Source: Gammaproteobacteria bacterium (GTDB lineage: Bacteria > Pseudomonadota > Gammaproteobacteria > UBA6429 > Thiohalophilaceae). From it: 64,000 bases of DNA. Below the pieces are notes generated by a model, which was not told the DNA's origin, ran no database searches, and worked only from the letters and a program-made list of their open reading frames with translations. This document shows, piece by piece, positions 20,455-28,834 of the stretch; positions within the stretch are counted from its first letter, which is position 1, and every line of letters starts with the position of its first letter. The stretch is from the NCBI GenBank assembly GCA_016194635.1, contig JACQBC010000037.1:124001-188000 (forward strand). The letters run 5' to 3'. The position numbers and the translations under genes are program-made.

Positions 20455-21222
20455 ATGTTTTTCAAACAGTTAGCAACAAAAGAGGCTTCGCTGTCGTATT
20501 TGTTCGGCTGTGGCAGTAAGGGCAAGGCCGTGGCGGTTGATGTGGTCGCCGATGACGAAGCCTGGTTTGTCGAGCAGGCCCAGGCGCAAAATGTCACTCT
20601 TACCCATGTCATCGACACTCACCTGCATGCCGATCACTATTCCGGCGGCCGCCGCCTGGCGGCAATGGTTGGCGCGTCGTATTGCATGCACGAGAGTGAT
20701 AGCACACGGGTAAAATTTGATTTTCAACCGTTATGCGATAACCAGCTGATCGAAGTTGGCAATGTGTTGATCAAGGTGTTGTATACACCCGGCCATACCG
20801 CTGACAGCATCTGTTTATTGGTGACCGATAAACGCCGCGCCGACGACCCCTGGTTTGTGTTGACCGGCGACACGTTGTTCGTCGGCAGTGTCGGTCGACC
20901 GGATCTGGCGGGTCAGGAAAAACCAATGGCCGCGCAGCTGTTCGACAGTTTGCATACGCGTTTATTGACGTTACCGAACGAAGTGGAGATTTTTCCCGGC
21001 CACCAAGCGGGCAGTGTTTGTGGCGCGGGCTTGTCGGGCAAACCCTCGTCGACGATCGGATTTGAAAAACGCTTTAACAGCGGCTTGCGGATTACCGACA
21101 AACAAGAATTCGTGCGCTATCTGACCGCGGAGATACCGCCGCGGCCCGCGCAAATGGATCGCATTGTTGCCGCCAACAGCGCCGTTGGGACCGAGGCGAG
21201 GGACGCGGCAGGGGCGGTTTGA
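20455..21222 (+). CDS. Persulfide dioxygenase-like metallo-beta-lactamase fold hydrolase
   Basis: A 255-residue protein of the ETHE1-like branch, which oxidises glutathione persulfide to sulfite. The metal motif THLHADH lies at residues 55-61; later ligands are in TPGHTADS, TGDTLFVGSVGRPDL and PGHQAGSVCG. The GRPDL and AGSVCG segments resemble persulfide dioxygenases rather than glyoxalase II. No signal peptide, so cytoplasmic. The start at 20455 follows TTCGGAGATCAATC. Divergent from an ArsR regulator and overlapping an MFS gene by 1 nt, which suggests a sulfide- or persulfide-responsive two-gene unit. Confidence 0.82.
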   Translation: MFFKQLATKEASLSYLFGCGSKGKAVAVDVVADDEAWFVEQAQAQNVTLTHVIDTHLHADHYSGGRRLAAMVGASYCMHESDSTRVKFDFQPLCDNQLIEVGNVLIKVLYTPGHTADSICLLVTDKRRADDPWFVLTGDTLFVGSVGRPDLAGQEKPMAAQLFDSLHTRLLTLPNEVEIFPGHQAGSVCGAGLSGKPSSTIGFEKRFNSGLRITDKQEFVRYLTAEIPPRPAQMDRIVAANSAVGTEARDAAGAV

Positions 21223-22577
21223 TGCCGCCTTCCGCGCCTAAGCTCGACATGTCGGCACCACGGGATCACCTTTCGGCCTTATACCGTTATGGCATCCGCG
21301 ACAACCTGACGCAATTTCTGCATCAATTGTTGCAGGTGTTTTTTGTCGGCTTGACACTGGGCATGATGCGCACGGTGGTGCCGGCGTTGGCGGAGTCTGA
21401 ATTCGGGGTGCCAAAAAATTCCTTCATGATGCTGACGGCCTTCGTGGTGGCCTTCGGTTTTGTCAAAGGCACGCTCAATTTCATCGCCGGGCGTTTGTCC
21501 GAACGCAGGGGTCGTAAAACCGTATTGCTGCTCGGCTGGGCGGCGGCGCTGCCGATCCCGTTCATGATCCTGTATGCGCCCAACTGGAGCTGGATTGTCG
21601 CCGCGACGGTGTTGCTCGGCGTCAACCAGGGGTTTACCTGGTCGATGACGCAAACCGCCAAACTCGATCTGACGCGCGCCGATCAGCGCGGCCTGACCAT
21701 CGGCCTGAATGAATTCGCCGGTTACGTGGGCGTAGCGATCGCGGGGATCGTTACCGGCTATCTCGCCACGCTGCTGGGCGCGCGCCACGGCTTGTTGGTG
21801 TTCGGTCTGCTGGTGGTGGTGCTGGCGCTGATCCTGACGGCGATCTGGGTCAAGGAAACCCTGCCCTATGCCAAGGCGGAAGGCGCGCGTCATGCCGCGG
21901 GCTTGCAACAGGGTCCCGTACCGCGCTATCCGCACAACATCAGCGTGACGCCGACCACCTGGGAAGTGTTTACCTTGATGAGCTGGCGCGATCGGCGCAT
22001 GGCGGCAATCAGTCAGGCAGGCTTGGTGGAAAAATTTGTCGACGCGCTGATCTGGGTATTTTATCCGCTGTACCTGTACAACCACGGCTTGAGTCTGGCC
22101 GGGATCGGCTGGGTGGTCGGTGTGTATGGGTTCACCTGGGGACTCTCGCAATTTTTCACCGGCAAACTGTCCGACCGCATCGGCCGGCAAAAACCCATCG
22201 TCTGGGGCATGTGGTTGTGCGGCGGCGGTGTCGCACTGATGTTACTCGGCGAGCAGGTATGGTGGTGGAGCATGTCCGCGGCGATCACCGGTTTTGGTAT
22301 GGCCTTGTTGTATCCCAACCTGTCGGCGGCGGTGGCGGATATCGCCCATCCTAATTGGCGCGGCTCGGCGATCGGCATCTACCGGTTTTGGCGGGATGTG
22401 GGTTACGGTATCGGCGCGCTCGCGCTGGGTTATGTCGCCAAGGCGGGTGGTTCGCTGACCGCGGGGTTTTGGTTTGTCGCGATTGCGATGGGGATTTCGG
22501 GTGCGCTGGTTTGGTGGTTGGGTGAAGAGACCCATCCGCGTTTGAACCCGGTGGAGCCTGCAACCGGCAAACTATGA
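21222..22577 (+). CDS. Major facilitator superfamily transporter
   Basis: A 451-residue inner-membrane protein with about 12 hydrophobic segments and MFS signatures: GRLSERRGRKTVLL in the loop between helices 2 and 3 and GKLSDRIGRQKPI at the equivalent place in the second half. The ATG overlaps the upstream stop (TGATG), so translation is coupled to the persulfide dioxygenase-like gene. Substrate not evident; the coupling suggests export or import of a sulfur compound or of the inducer of the ArsR regulator. An internal cytoplasmic loop with YAKAEGARHAAG separates the halves. Confidence 0.85.
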   Translation: MPPSAPKLDMSAPRDHLSALYRYGIRDNLTQFLHQLLQVFFVGLTLGMMRTVVPALAESEFGVPKNSFMMLTAFVVAFGFVKGTLNFIAGRLSERRGRKTVLLLGWAAALPIPFMILYAPNWSWIVAATVLLGVNQGFTWSMTQTAKLDLTRADQRGLTIGLNEFAGYVGVAIAGIVTGYLATLLGARHGLLVFGLLVVVLALILTAIWVKETLPYAKAEGARHAAGLQQGPVPRYPHNISVTPTTWEVFTLMSWRDRRMAAISQAGLVEKFVDALIWVFYPLYLYNHGLSLAGIGWVVGVYGFTWGLSQFFTGKLSDRIGRQKPIVWGMWLCGGGVALMLLGEQVWWWSMSAAITGFGMALLYPNLSAAVADIAHPNWRGSAIGIYRFWRDVGYGIGALALGYVAKAGGSLTAGFWFVAIAMGISGALVWWLGEETHPRLNPVEPATGKL

Positions 22578-22607
22578 GACCTGGTCGCGCTCGTTGCTAC
22601 TGCGATG

Positions 22608-22637
22608 AAAAAATGCGATCCCTGAAATAGGGATCGC
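22608..22637 (-). terminator. Intrinsic terminator, minus strand
   Basis: GCGATCCCT, ATTTC, AGGGATCGC followed by ATTTTTTC when read on the minus strand. The 9-bp stem is perfect. It would end transcripts of the Cys-rich protein and YeiH genes, though it lies about 280 nt beyond the last stop. Confidence 0.7.
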
Positions 22638-22777
22638 TAACCATCGAGATCATGTCAAAAATCATTGCCCATCTATCCTGGCAACACCCGTAACGTATTT
22701 CATCTAGGGCTGGTAGGTAGGATCGATTCTAGCCGAAACAGGGTTCTAAAGAATTAATTCCGGATTAAAGTAAAATA

Positions 22778-22805
22778 TTTTTGTAGATAACTTTTTGTAG
22801 ATAAC
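22778..22805. repeat. Perfect 14-bp tandem repeat
   Basis: TTTTTGTAGATAAC occurs twice back to back with no spacer. No role evident. Confidence 0.85.
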
Positions 22806-22917
22806 AATGGGATCGATAAACAGCGCATGAGTTAACCGTGACGATTAATCCGAAGCTCGGCGGTTATTTAAAATCAATTTAGGCTTAAAGTTCTTTTAAT
22901 TCTGAATTTAAAATTCA

Positions 22918-23130
22918 TTAAGTTTTAAATCCGTGATTGCCATCCGCGGGCTCGAAATCTGCGCAGCTGGACGTGAGCGCGGTAAACATCTCATGCCGAT
23001 TGCACAGTCCCGTATTGTGGCAGACTGAGCCGTAGGCCGAACTCAGAATATTTAAGCCAGGGATAGTCTGTTCTAATTGACGTGGTTGCCGGATCAGTTG
23101 ACGGCAATTCTGGCATAGTGCTTGACTCAT
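22918..23130 (-). CDS. Small Cys-rich, probably zinc-binding protein
   Basis: A 70-residue protein not assigned to a named family. It has LCQNCRQL (CxxC), then SVCHNTGLCNRHE and SSCADFEPA, a spacing of Cys and His that fits one small zinc site or cluster. AGGGGCG lies 8 nt before the ATG. It directly follows YeiH on the same strand but behind a strong terminator-like hairpin, so it would be made only by read-through or from its own promoter. Confidence 0.6.
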   Translation of the reverse strand: MSQALCQNCRQLIRQPRQLEQTIPGLNILSSAYGSVCHNTGLCNRHEMFTALTSSCADFEPADGNHGFKT

Positions 23131-23142
23131 TCTCGCGCCCCT

Positions 23143-23175
23143 AAAAAAAGCATGGCCGACATGAGCCGGCCATGC
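23143..23175 (-). terminator. Intrinsic terminator after the YeiH gene
   Basis: Perfect 9-bp stem GCATGGCCG / CGGCCATGC with an 8-nt loop, followed on the minus strand by seven T. It lies 8 nt past the YeiH stop codon. Confidence 0.92.
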
Positions 23176-23182
23176 GAGGTGG

Positions 23183-24580
23183 TTACAGCGCGCTCCAATG
23201 ATCCGCAAACACATGGACCGAGAGGAAATAACCCAGGACCACATTCACCGCAACACCCAGGGTGAATGCGGTAAAGGGTTTCCAACCGACCGGCTTGAGT
23301 TCGCGGAAGCGAGTGGTCAGCCCAATGCTCAGGAAGCAAAAAATGAATGCCCAGGTGCGTAACGAGACGAGCGGCATGATGAGATCGGGTTTAACGGTTT
23401 TATTAAAATCCGCGGTGCTGTAGCCACTGGTTACTAGGGTCATGAGGATGGAAGCAACAAAGAAACCAATGACAAATTTCGGGAAACGCAGCCAAATTTC
23501 CTTGGCGCCGGGTTTGGTTCCGGTTTCCTTTTTTTCCCACGCCATGGTCGCGATCAGCGCCCATACAATTGACCAGATGCCGATCCAGAGATCGCGGCCG
23601 ATGACTTTCATGAGGGTGAAGGCCTTGATGGCCGCGTCTTCATTACCGGCCATCTTACCGTAGGCGCTGGCCGCGGCAAAACCCGCCGCATCCGCGAATT
23701 CGGACGTGCCGACCCATGCACCGGCGACCCCCGGATGCAGACCCAATGCTTTAGAAATGAAAGGTAAAACCAAGATCATGACTAAGGCCCAGCCGACAAC
23801 CAATGTTACCGAGGTGTAGAGGTGATCCTTTTTGGCGTTTACCGACGCCGCAATCGCCATGGAGGCCGACACACCGCAAACTGATCCGCCCACACCGATG
23901 ACCGCCGCCAGCCGGTTATCCAACCCAAACAGGCGAGTGGCCGCGAAATAAATGACGAGGCAGGTGGTCACGGAAATGATCGTCGCTTGCATGATCGCCA
24001 CGGGGCCGGCGGTCACCACCAAGGTGATCGGGAAAGTCGCGCCCAGTAGAACGATACCGATTTTAATGAAGTATTCGACACGAAAGGCACTGTCCATCCA
24101 TGCCGGCAACCGGATCGTGTTGGCCAATACCAACCCGACCACCAGGGCGACTAACGGCGCTTCCAAGTTAAACTTGGCAGCGTTAGCCCAACCCGCCACG
24201 GAGAACATAATAATTGACATTATATATAAGAAGATAAACCCGGGGATGAACTGGGATAATTTGTTGCCCATGATGCGGCAACTGACCCCGAAAATTATCA
24301 ACCAACTGACGAACTGTAATCCATACAATTGCGCATTCTGTGAAAAATGGTTGATCAGTTGCTCGCCGGAGGTCCACTTCAGACCGCCGGGATTAATCGC
24401 CAGAGACTTGAGGAGCGGATTGCCTTTATTAAACAAGATAATCGCCACCGCCATCAAGCCAATGCCTATCCATATAGCCCACCAGTCTTCCTTCAGGTAG
24501 ATCTCCTGCCATCCACGTGTGGCCCGGGGGGTGGTATCACCACTTTCGTTCCACGCATCTTTCGTTGTGCTCGTTGTCAT
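23183..24580 (-). CDS. YeiH/UPF0324-family putative exporter
   Basis: A 465-residue inner-membrane protein with about ten hydrophobic helices, matching the UPF0324 (YeiH, 'putative sulfate exporter') family: LEAPLVALVVGLVLANTIRLP, VEYFIKIGIVLLGATFP, GVGGSVCGVSASMAIA and GTSEFADAAGFAAAS are typical segments. The length exceeds E. coli YeiH because of an N-terminal extension with two extra hydrophobic stretches. GGAGGCAAT precedes the ATG. In sulfur oxidisers such genes are often placed near sulfur genes; the sulfate/sulfite export role remains an annotation guess. Confidence 0.87.
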   Translation of the reverse strand: MTTSTTKDAWNESGDTTPRATRGWQEIYLKEDWWAIWIGIGLMAVAIILFNKGNPLLKSLAINPGGLKWTSGEQLINHFSQNAQLYGLQFVSWLIIFGVSCRIMGNKLSQFIPGFIFLYIMSIIMFSVAGWANAAKFNLEAPLVALVVGLVLANTIRLPAWMDSAFRVEYFIKIGIVLLGATFPITLVVTAGPVAIMQATIISVTTCLVIYFAATRLFGLDNRLAAVIGVGGSVCGVSASMAIAASVNAKKDHLYTSVTLVVGWALVMILVLPFISKALGLHPGVAGAWVGTSEFADAAGFAAASAYGKMAGNEDAAIKAFTLMKVIGRDLWIGIWSIVWALIATMAWEKKETGTKPGAKEIWLRFPKFVIGFFVASILMTLVTSGYSTADFNKTVKPDLIMPLVSLRTWAFIFCFLSIGLTTRFRELKPVGWKPFTAFTLGVAVNVVLGYFLSVHVFADHWSAL

Positions 24581-25172
24581 GATTGCCTCCTTAGATAGTA
24601 TTAATTTTTGGCAAATACTGCTGACGCCTTGATTAAGCCGTCATTAAGATACCTGCCACTGTATGCGGGGCATGAAGCCCCTGCTTTTTATTCCCGCTTA
24701 ATGGAATTGCTCGGCACGTGCGGGTATTGCGTCGTTATAAAGCTAAACATTAGTAAAATAAAATTAGTTTGCTTGCAATAAAAATATTACAAATTTTAAG
24801 CCGCACTTTATAGAAAAGTGCGCAGGCGTGTGCATGTCATGGAAACCACTCGAACAAACGGGCAATAAATTAATAATTAATTAAATTAATATTAAATATT
24901 TATTAATACGCCACAGTGTGATGCGCGCGCGGATCTGGCCTCATCGGCGATTACCAGGCGGCTGATAATTTCAATACCAGGGGATTTATGGTGGTGGGTT
25001 GAACGGTAAAGGCGAAGCCCAGTTACTATAAATGAGGCGTATGGATAGGATACCCCTCCACCAAGACCGTCCGCCGCAGGGATGCTGCTGTCGAGTCTAC
25101 GGGGAGGTATTACGGCGTGTCTTGGTGGGAGGGTATCCTTTCCATGTGACTCCGTAATAACATGGAGAAGTG
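24581..25172. other. Gene-free stretch holding foldback element B
   Basis: The part from 24601 to 25030 is AT-rich and contains no gene I can support; it should hold the YeiH promoter. The right part holds foldback element B at 25041-25145. Confidence 0.6.
25041..25145 (+). repeat. Foldback element, copy B (27-bp arms, 51-nt core)
   Basis: Left arm 25041-25067 and right arm 25119-25145 are reverse complements at 24 of 27 positions. The core, 25068-25118, matches the shared core: GCAGGGATGC, TCGAGTC, TACGGGGAGG, TATT. The right arm and the bases after it (CCATGTGACTC-GTAAT) are nearly identical to copy C, so B and C form one sub-family. It lies 27 nt past the last gene of the chromate-type operon. 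Confidence 0.88.
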
Positions 25173-25631
25173 TTAGCCACTGGCCTGTGGCGGCCAGAGG
25201 TGCGACTCGTGCTGACAGCGTTGGCACCAGGCATATAGCGCATCGTAGATCACCATGCCCTGTGCCAGCATCGCGAGATCGTCGCGGAAGTTATGTGACA
25301 GTCCCAGCGAGATCGCATACAGCCCCGCCGATTGTGGCGTTAGATCCAAGCGTGAGGTATCGGCGCCACGCACGATCTCGGCCAGTTGCTGCAACGCCGG
25401 ATCAACCAGATGGTACTTTTTCAAGAACGCATCAAAGCTGCATAATTCACCGACGTGGCTCATCTCCACGCCGGGAATGTCGTAGGGAGTCGCACCGGTT
25501 TGTTTAGCGGTGGTGAGGACTTGATCGGAGGGCACATACAAAAACTCCGGTGTCGTGTCGATAAAGCGTGCGATCAACCACGGGCAGGCAATACGATCAA
25601 TCTTGGGGCGTTCGCGGGTTATCCATTTCAT
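25173..25631 (-). CDS. Stand-alone ChrB C-terminal domain protein
   Basis: A 152-residue protein that is homologous to the C-terminal half of the chrB product at 30172: both share the core WxTRxxPxxDRxACPWLIxRFID, DxxxAxFxHxGxxxxFxxxL and LAxxVxxxD patterns. Here these read KIDRIACPWLIARFID and ELCSFDAFLKKYHL. Family members are annotated as chromate resistance proteins, but their activity is unclear. Last gene of the seven-gene operon, 15 nt after the metallo-hydrolase gene. It lacks the N-terminal domain thought to bind DNA. Confidence 0.85.
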   Translation of the reverse strand: MKWITRERPKIDRIACPWLIARFIDTTPEFLYVPSDQVLTTAKQTGATPYDIPGVEMSHVGELCSFDAFLKKYHLVDPALQQLAEIVRGADTSRLDLTPQSAGLYAISLGLSHNFRDDLAMLAQGMVIYDALYAWCQRCQHESHLWPPQASG

Positions 25632-25646
25632 CGTATCTATACCTCG

Positions 25647-26669
25647 TTAAAATCCATCTTCCTGGCTTTCAAGATAGGCCTGGTAGGCGTTGCGGTTGGC
25701 CAGCGCGGTATAATTTTCCAGTCCCTGCCAGGCGGCATCATTCCACTGGTCAATGGCACGATTAATTTCCATGCCTTGTTGTACCGCCTTGTCCATATGG
25801 GACTTAAGCAAGGTCAAATACGACAGGGTCGGATGGTCGAAGCTGGATAACTTGCCAGGCGGGCCATGGCCGGGGATAAAGATGTCCGCGTCCAGCGTGC
25901 GCAGCCGCTGGTAAGCCGCAATCCATTCCTTGATGCTGCCGTCGGGTATCACTGCCAGCAAGCGTCCAGCCATCAACACATCCCCGGCGAACACCACGCG
26001 ATCCGGTTGTACCTGTACCACTAGACTGCCGCGGGTGTGGCTGCGGCCAACCGGTGTGATCGTGAGTGTGCTATCACCTAATGCGATCGTGATAGGGTGG
26101 TCGAACTCGAGCAATTGATCAGGCGCAGCCGGTGCGTGTAACTCGGCGGGGGGGATACCCAAGGTGGTCGCGATGCTCGCGGCAAATTGTGCTTCTTCAT
26201 TGTGCATGCGTTCAGCGGCTTCGCGCGTTGCTATGATCTTGGCGCCCGCCTTACGAAATACCTCGTTGCCGAAGAACCGGTGAGGTTGCGAATTGGTGTT
26301 AATCACATAACGCACCGGTTTGGGGGTGATGCGACGGATATGGGACAACATCGCCTTGGCCATCGCCGGGGTATAACCGCTGTCGATCACCGCGACGGCC
26401 TGGCTGCCCACCACGAACCCCAGATTCATACGATAACCTTGGTTGGCTTTTGAAGCGGGTCCATAGGGTCCGATCCACGCCCAGCAATGCGGCGATACCT
26501 GTTGCGGTGCGGGTAAGATCGCAGCGTGCAACTCACCTATGGCGATAAACAATATGCAGCCAACTAAATAGCCGTTCCAAGTCCGGTGCCATCGTATTGG
26601 GTACGCCTCTGCCCGTCGCTGCGTAGGTCGGATTTCAGCCCGACAATTCTGTTTATACTGTGGTCTCAT
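25647..26669 (-). CDS. Exported metallo-beta-lactamase-fold protein with replaced metal motif
   Basis: A 340-residue protein with one hydrophobic segment (LVGCILFIAIGELHAA) that may be a signal peptide after a long n-region. The fold is recognisable: LGFVVGSQAVAVIDSGY, then the position of HxHxDH, then GRSHTRGSL, FAGDVLMAG and FIPGHGPPG. The nearest type is the SoxH/quinoprotein-relay group, in which the loop reads THxHPDHVFGN; here it is TNSQPHRFFGN, so both histidines and the Asp-His pair of the first motif are changed while the later ligands remain. Metal binding is therefore doubtful. GGGAGG precedes the ATG. Sixth gene of the chromate-type operon. Confidence 0.82.
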   Translation of the reverse strand: MRPQYKQNCRAEIRPTQRRAEAYPIRWHRTWNGYLVGCILFIAIGELHAAILPAPQQVSPHCWAWIGPYGPASKANQGYRMNLGFVVGSQAVAVIDSGYTPAMAKAMLSHIRRITPKPVRYVINTNSQPHRFFGNEVFRKAGAKIIATREAAERMHNEEAQFAASIATTLGIPPAELHAPAAPDQLLEFDHPITIALGDSTLTITPVGRSHTRGSLVVQVQPDRVVFAGDVLMAGRLLAVIPDGSIKEWIAAYQRLRTLDADIFIPGHGPPGKLSSFDHPTLSYLTLLKSHMDKAVQQGMEINRAIDQWNDAAWQGLENYTALANRNAYQAYLESQEDGF

Positions 26670-26690
26670 GCGTATTACCTCCCGTAGTAT

Positions 26691-27011
26691 TCAGTTAGGC
26701 AGGGTTGTCCCGCCGTCGGCCTTCCATGCCTCGATGCCACCTTCGATAAACGCAGCGTCGATACCTTGCTGGCGTAATTGATCCACGGTGGCATTACTCA
26801 CCGATCCGCCACGCACGCAATAAATCACCACGGCGCTGTGCTTGTTGAGGGTTTTACTCCAGTCGGCGATTTTATCCGGATCACGCCATTGCGCCCCTGG
26901 AATTTGTACCTGGTCCATGTCGTAATCGGTTTTACGACGCACATCGAGTAGCGTGACCGAGTGTTTATCGAGCAGGGGCTTGAGGGCGCGGGGTTTAATC
27001 GTGCGATCCAT
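26691..27011 (-). CDS. Single-domain rhodanese, ChrE-like by context
   Basis: A 106-residue cytoplasmic rhodanese with VTLLDVRRKTDYDM and the catalytic loop VIYCVRGGSVSN (Cys is the persulfide carrier), ending FIEGGIEAWKADGG. In the Cupriavidus metallidurans chr determinant a rhodanese-type gene, chrE, accompanies chrC and chrA, and the same trio occurs here. AAAGGAG lies before the ATG. Lies 13 nt after the SOD gene. Could detoxify chromate-thiol products or serve sulfur transfer; not settled by sequence. Confidence 0.87.
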   Translation of the reverse strand: MDRTIKPRALKPLLDKHSVTLLDVRRKTDYDMDQVQIPGAQWRDPDKIADWSKTLNKHSAVVIYCVRGGSVSNATVDQLRQQGIDAAFIEGGIEAWKADGGTTLPN

Positions 27012-27024
27012 AAATAGGTCTCCT

Positions 27025-27615
27025 TTAGGTTTGGACCTGTGTGTATAACTGTGCGACGTGGCCCCAGTGAATATTATTCATAAATGCATCCACGTAGGCA
27101 GCGGCTTTAGCGCCATAGTCGATATGGTAGGAGTGTTCATACATATCCAAGGCGAGGAGCGGCCTGCCAGCCGCCAAAGTAGTCGTGTGATCCGCTCCCC
27201 ATTGGTTGATCAGTTTTTTATCGCGCGATGAATAAGTAAGTAACACCCAACCCGCGCCACCACCTTGCGCTTTACCCATGAAGCTAAATTCGGCGTGCCA
27301 GCGATCAACACTGCCGAAGTCGCGTTCGATGGCTTGTTTTAACGTCGCGGGTATGGCGGTGGAAGTACCTAGACTCTCGAAGTACAGTTCATGCAGGATC
27401 ATCGAATTGCTGGCGATGAGTTCTTCACGTTTTAAACCATTGATGGTGAACGCCGGTGCCTTGCTGAAATCCAGCGCTTGCAACTGTTCGGTAATAACAT
27501 TAAGGCGTTTGACCGCGCCACTATAATTATTTTCATAGTGGCTGAGGATCAATTTTTCCGATAAGCCTAAGAGTTTTCCAGGGTCGCAGGCCAGGGGTTT
27601 TATGTTGTAAGTCAT
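27025..27615 (-). CDS. Fe/Mn-type superoxide dismutase, ChrC-like by context
   Basis: A 196-residue protein of the iron/manganese SOD fold. Expected metal ligands are present: His in LSHYENNYSG, His in ILHELYFESL, Asp and His in ALDMYEHSYH. The usual aromatic positions differ (LDMYEH instead of LDVWEH; LHELYFESL instead of NHTFYWxxL), as in the ChrC group. Chromate reduction generates superoxide, which would explain its place in the operon. CGGAG precedes the ATG. Metal preference cannot be read with confidence. Confidence 0.87.
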   Translation of the reverse strand: MTYNIKPLACDPGKLLGLSEKLILSHYENNYSGAVKRLNVITEQLQALDFSKAPAFTINGLKREELIASNSMILHELYFESLGTSTAIPATLKQAIERDFGSVDRWHAEFSFMGKAQGGGAGWVLLTYSSRDKKLINQWGADHTTTLAAGRPLLALDMYEHSYHIDYGAKAAAYVDAFMNNIHWGHVAQLYTQVQT

Positions 27616-27631
27616 GCTGATTTCTCCGTTA

Positions 27632-28804
27632 TCAAGAATTTATAATCCACCCGATTAAACCACCCGCCAGCATCAGCGGCAGTGGACTGCTATAGCGTAT
27701 GTAGAGTAAACCGATGGTGGTGATGAACAATATTCCACTTGGCCAATCCACAACTGTTTTAGGCAGCATCTGGATCATCGCGATTGCAATCATGCCAATG
27801 ACGGCGGGGCTGATGCCCTTGAGCGCTGCCTTCATCCATACCACGCGTTTGATAGGTTCGTATACCGGCAAAACGGCTAGCATCAATACAAATGACGGCA
27901 GAAAAATCGCCAGCGCCGCAGCGAGCGCGCCCACCAAAGAAGCTTTTTGATAACCGACAAACGCGGCAACCATCAGTATCGGACCGGGTGTCAATTGGCC
28001 CAAGGCCAAACCATCCAGAAACTGTTGCTGTGTTAACCAATGTAATTGGTTTACCACCTGTTCTTGCATGAAGGCCAACATTGACAAGCCGCCACCAAAC
28101 GAAAAGGCGCCTACTTTAAAAAAGAAAATAGCGATACCACCCAGGTTTGCTGCCTGACTTGGGTTGCTAGTGGTTGTGACGCTGCCCATCCCTGACCAAT
28201 GTACTATGCCATAACCGATTAGTATCAACACAGTGGCAATAACCCCCCAGCGCCGCGTGCCATAAAATACAATACCCAGTGCGCCCGCCAACAGCAATAT
28301 TGGAACGAGGTTAACCGGTGTCAAGGCCAGTAATAGGGCCGAGGCCAGCGCAAATATACTTTGTTTACGATCCCTGATCGCCGCTTTACCTAAGCGCCAG
28401 ACTGCAACCGAAAAAATCCCGACCACGATCGATGTCAGGCCGTAGAATACACCGCGCATTGAGGGTAATGCACCGTAACGCGAATAGGCCCAGGTCAGTC
28501 CGAACATGATGAGAAAGGCCGGCAACACAAAACATAAACCGGCGAGTAATCCGCCCCACCATCCGCCACGTATAAAACCCAGAAAAATACCCAACTGCGT
28601 GGCGCCCGCGCCGGGCAACATATTTACCAGCGCCAAACCTTCCATAAAACCTTCTTTCGATAACCAACCGCGTTTTTCCTGCAGCTCGGTCTGCATCATG
28701 CCCATGATGGCCGGGCCGCCATAACTCAACGCGCCCAATTTCAAGAATACACCGGTAATTTCGCGCCAGTGCTGCTGTAGCTGTATGGGTACGCTAGTCT
28801 TCAT
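27632..28804 (-). CDS. chrA: Chromate transporter ChrA, second copy
   Basis: A 390-residue membrane protein of the chromate ion transporter family, which exports chromate (and may handle sulfate-like oxyanions). Two homologous halves are seen: LGALSYGGPAIMGMMQ with ALVNMLPGAGATQLGIFLG in the first, and VGAFSFGGGLSMLAFMQ with LALGQLTPGPILMVAAFVG in the second. The start at 28804 was chosen because GGAGC lies upstream; a longer frame begins 24 nt earlier. Adjacent to a paralogue, so the operon has two transporters. Confidence 0.92.
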   Translation of the reverse strand: MKTSVPIQLQQHWREITGVFLKLGALSYGGPAIMGMMQTELQEKRGWLSKEGFMEGLALVNMLPGAGATQLGIFLGFIRGGWWGGLLAGLCFVLPAFLIMFGLTWAYSRYGALPSMRGVFYGLTSIVVGIFSVAVWRLGKAAIRDRKQSIFALASALLLALTPVNLVPILLLAGALGIVFYGTRRWGVIATVLILIGYGIVHWSGMGSVTTTSNPSQAANLGGIAIFFFKVGAFSFGGGLSMLAFMQEQVVNQLHWLTQQQFLDGLALGQLTPGPILMVAAFVGYQKASLVGALAAALAIFLPSFVLMLAVLPVYEPIKRVVWMKAALKGISPAVIGMIAIAMIQMLPKTVVDWPSGILFITTIGLLYIRYSSPLPLMLAGGLIGWIINS

Positions 28805-28834
28805 GTCAGTCTTGCTCCGTTCATTCAATGAAGG

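Larger units (their letters stand above)
22578..22917. other. AT-rich gene-free stretch
   Basis: No gene can be supported. It holds a terminator-like hairpin at 22608-22637 and a perfect tandem 14-bp repeat at 22778-22805, in otherwise AT-rich DNA. Confidence 0.6.

Noticed and set aside
21279-22190. 303-codon open frame antisense to the MFS transporter
   Set aside because: Composition is low-complexity (Gln, His, Arg rich) and lies fully inside a well-supported gene.
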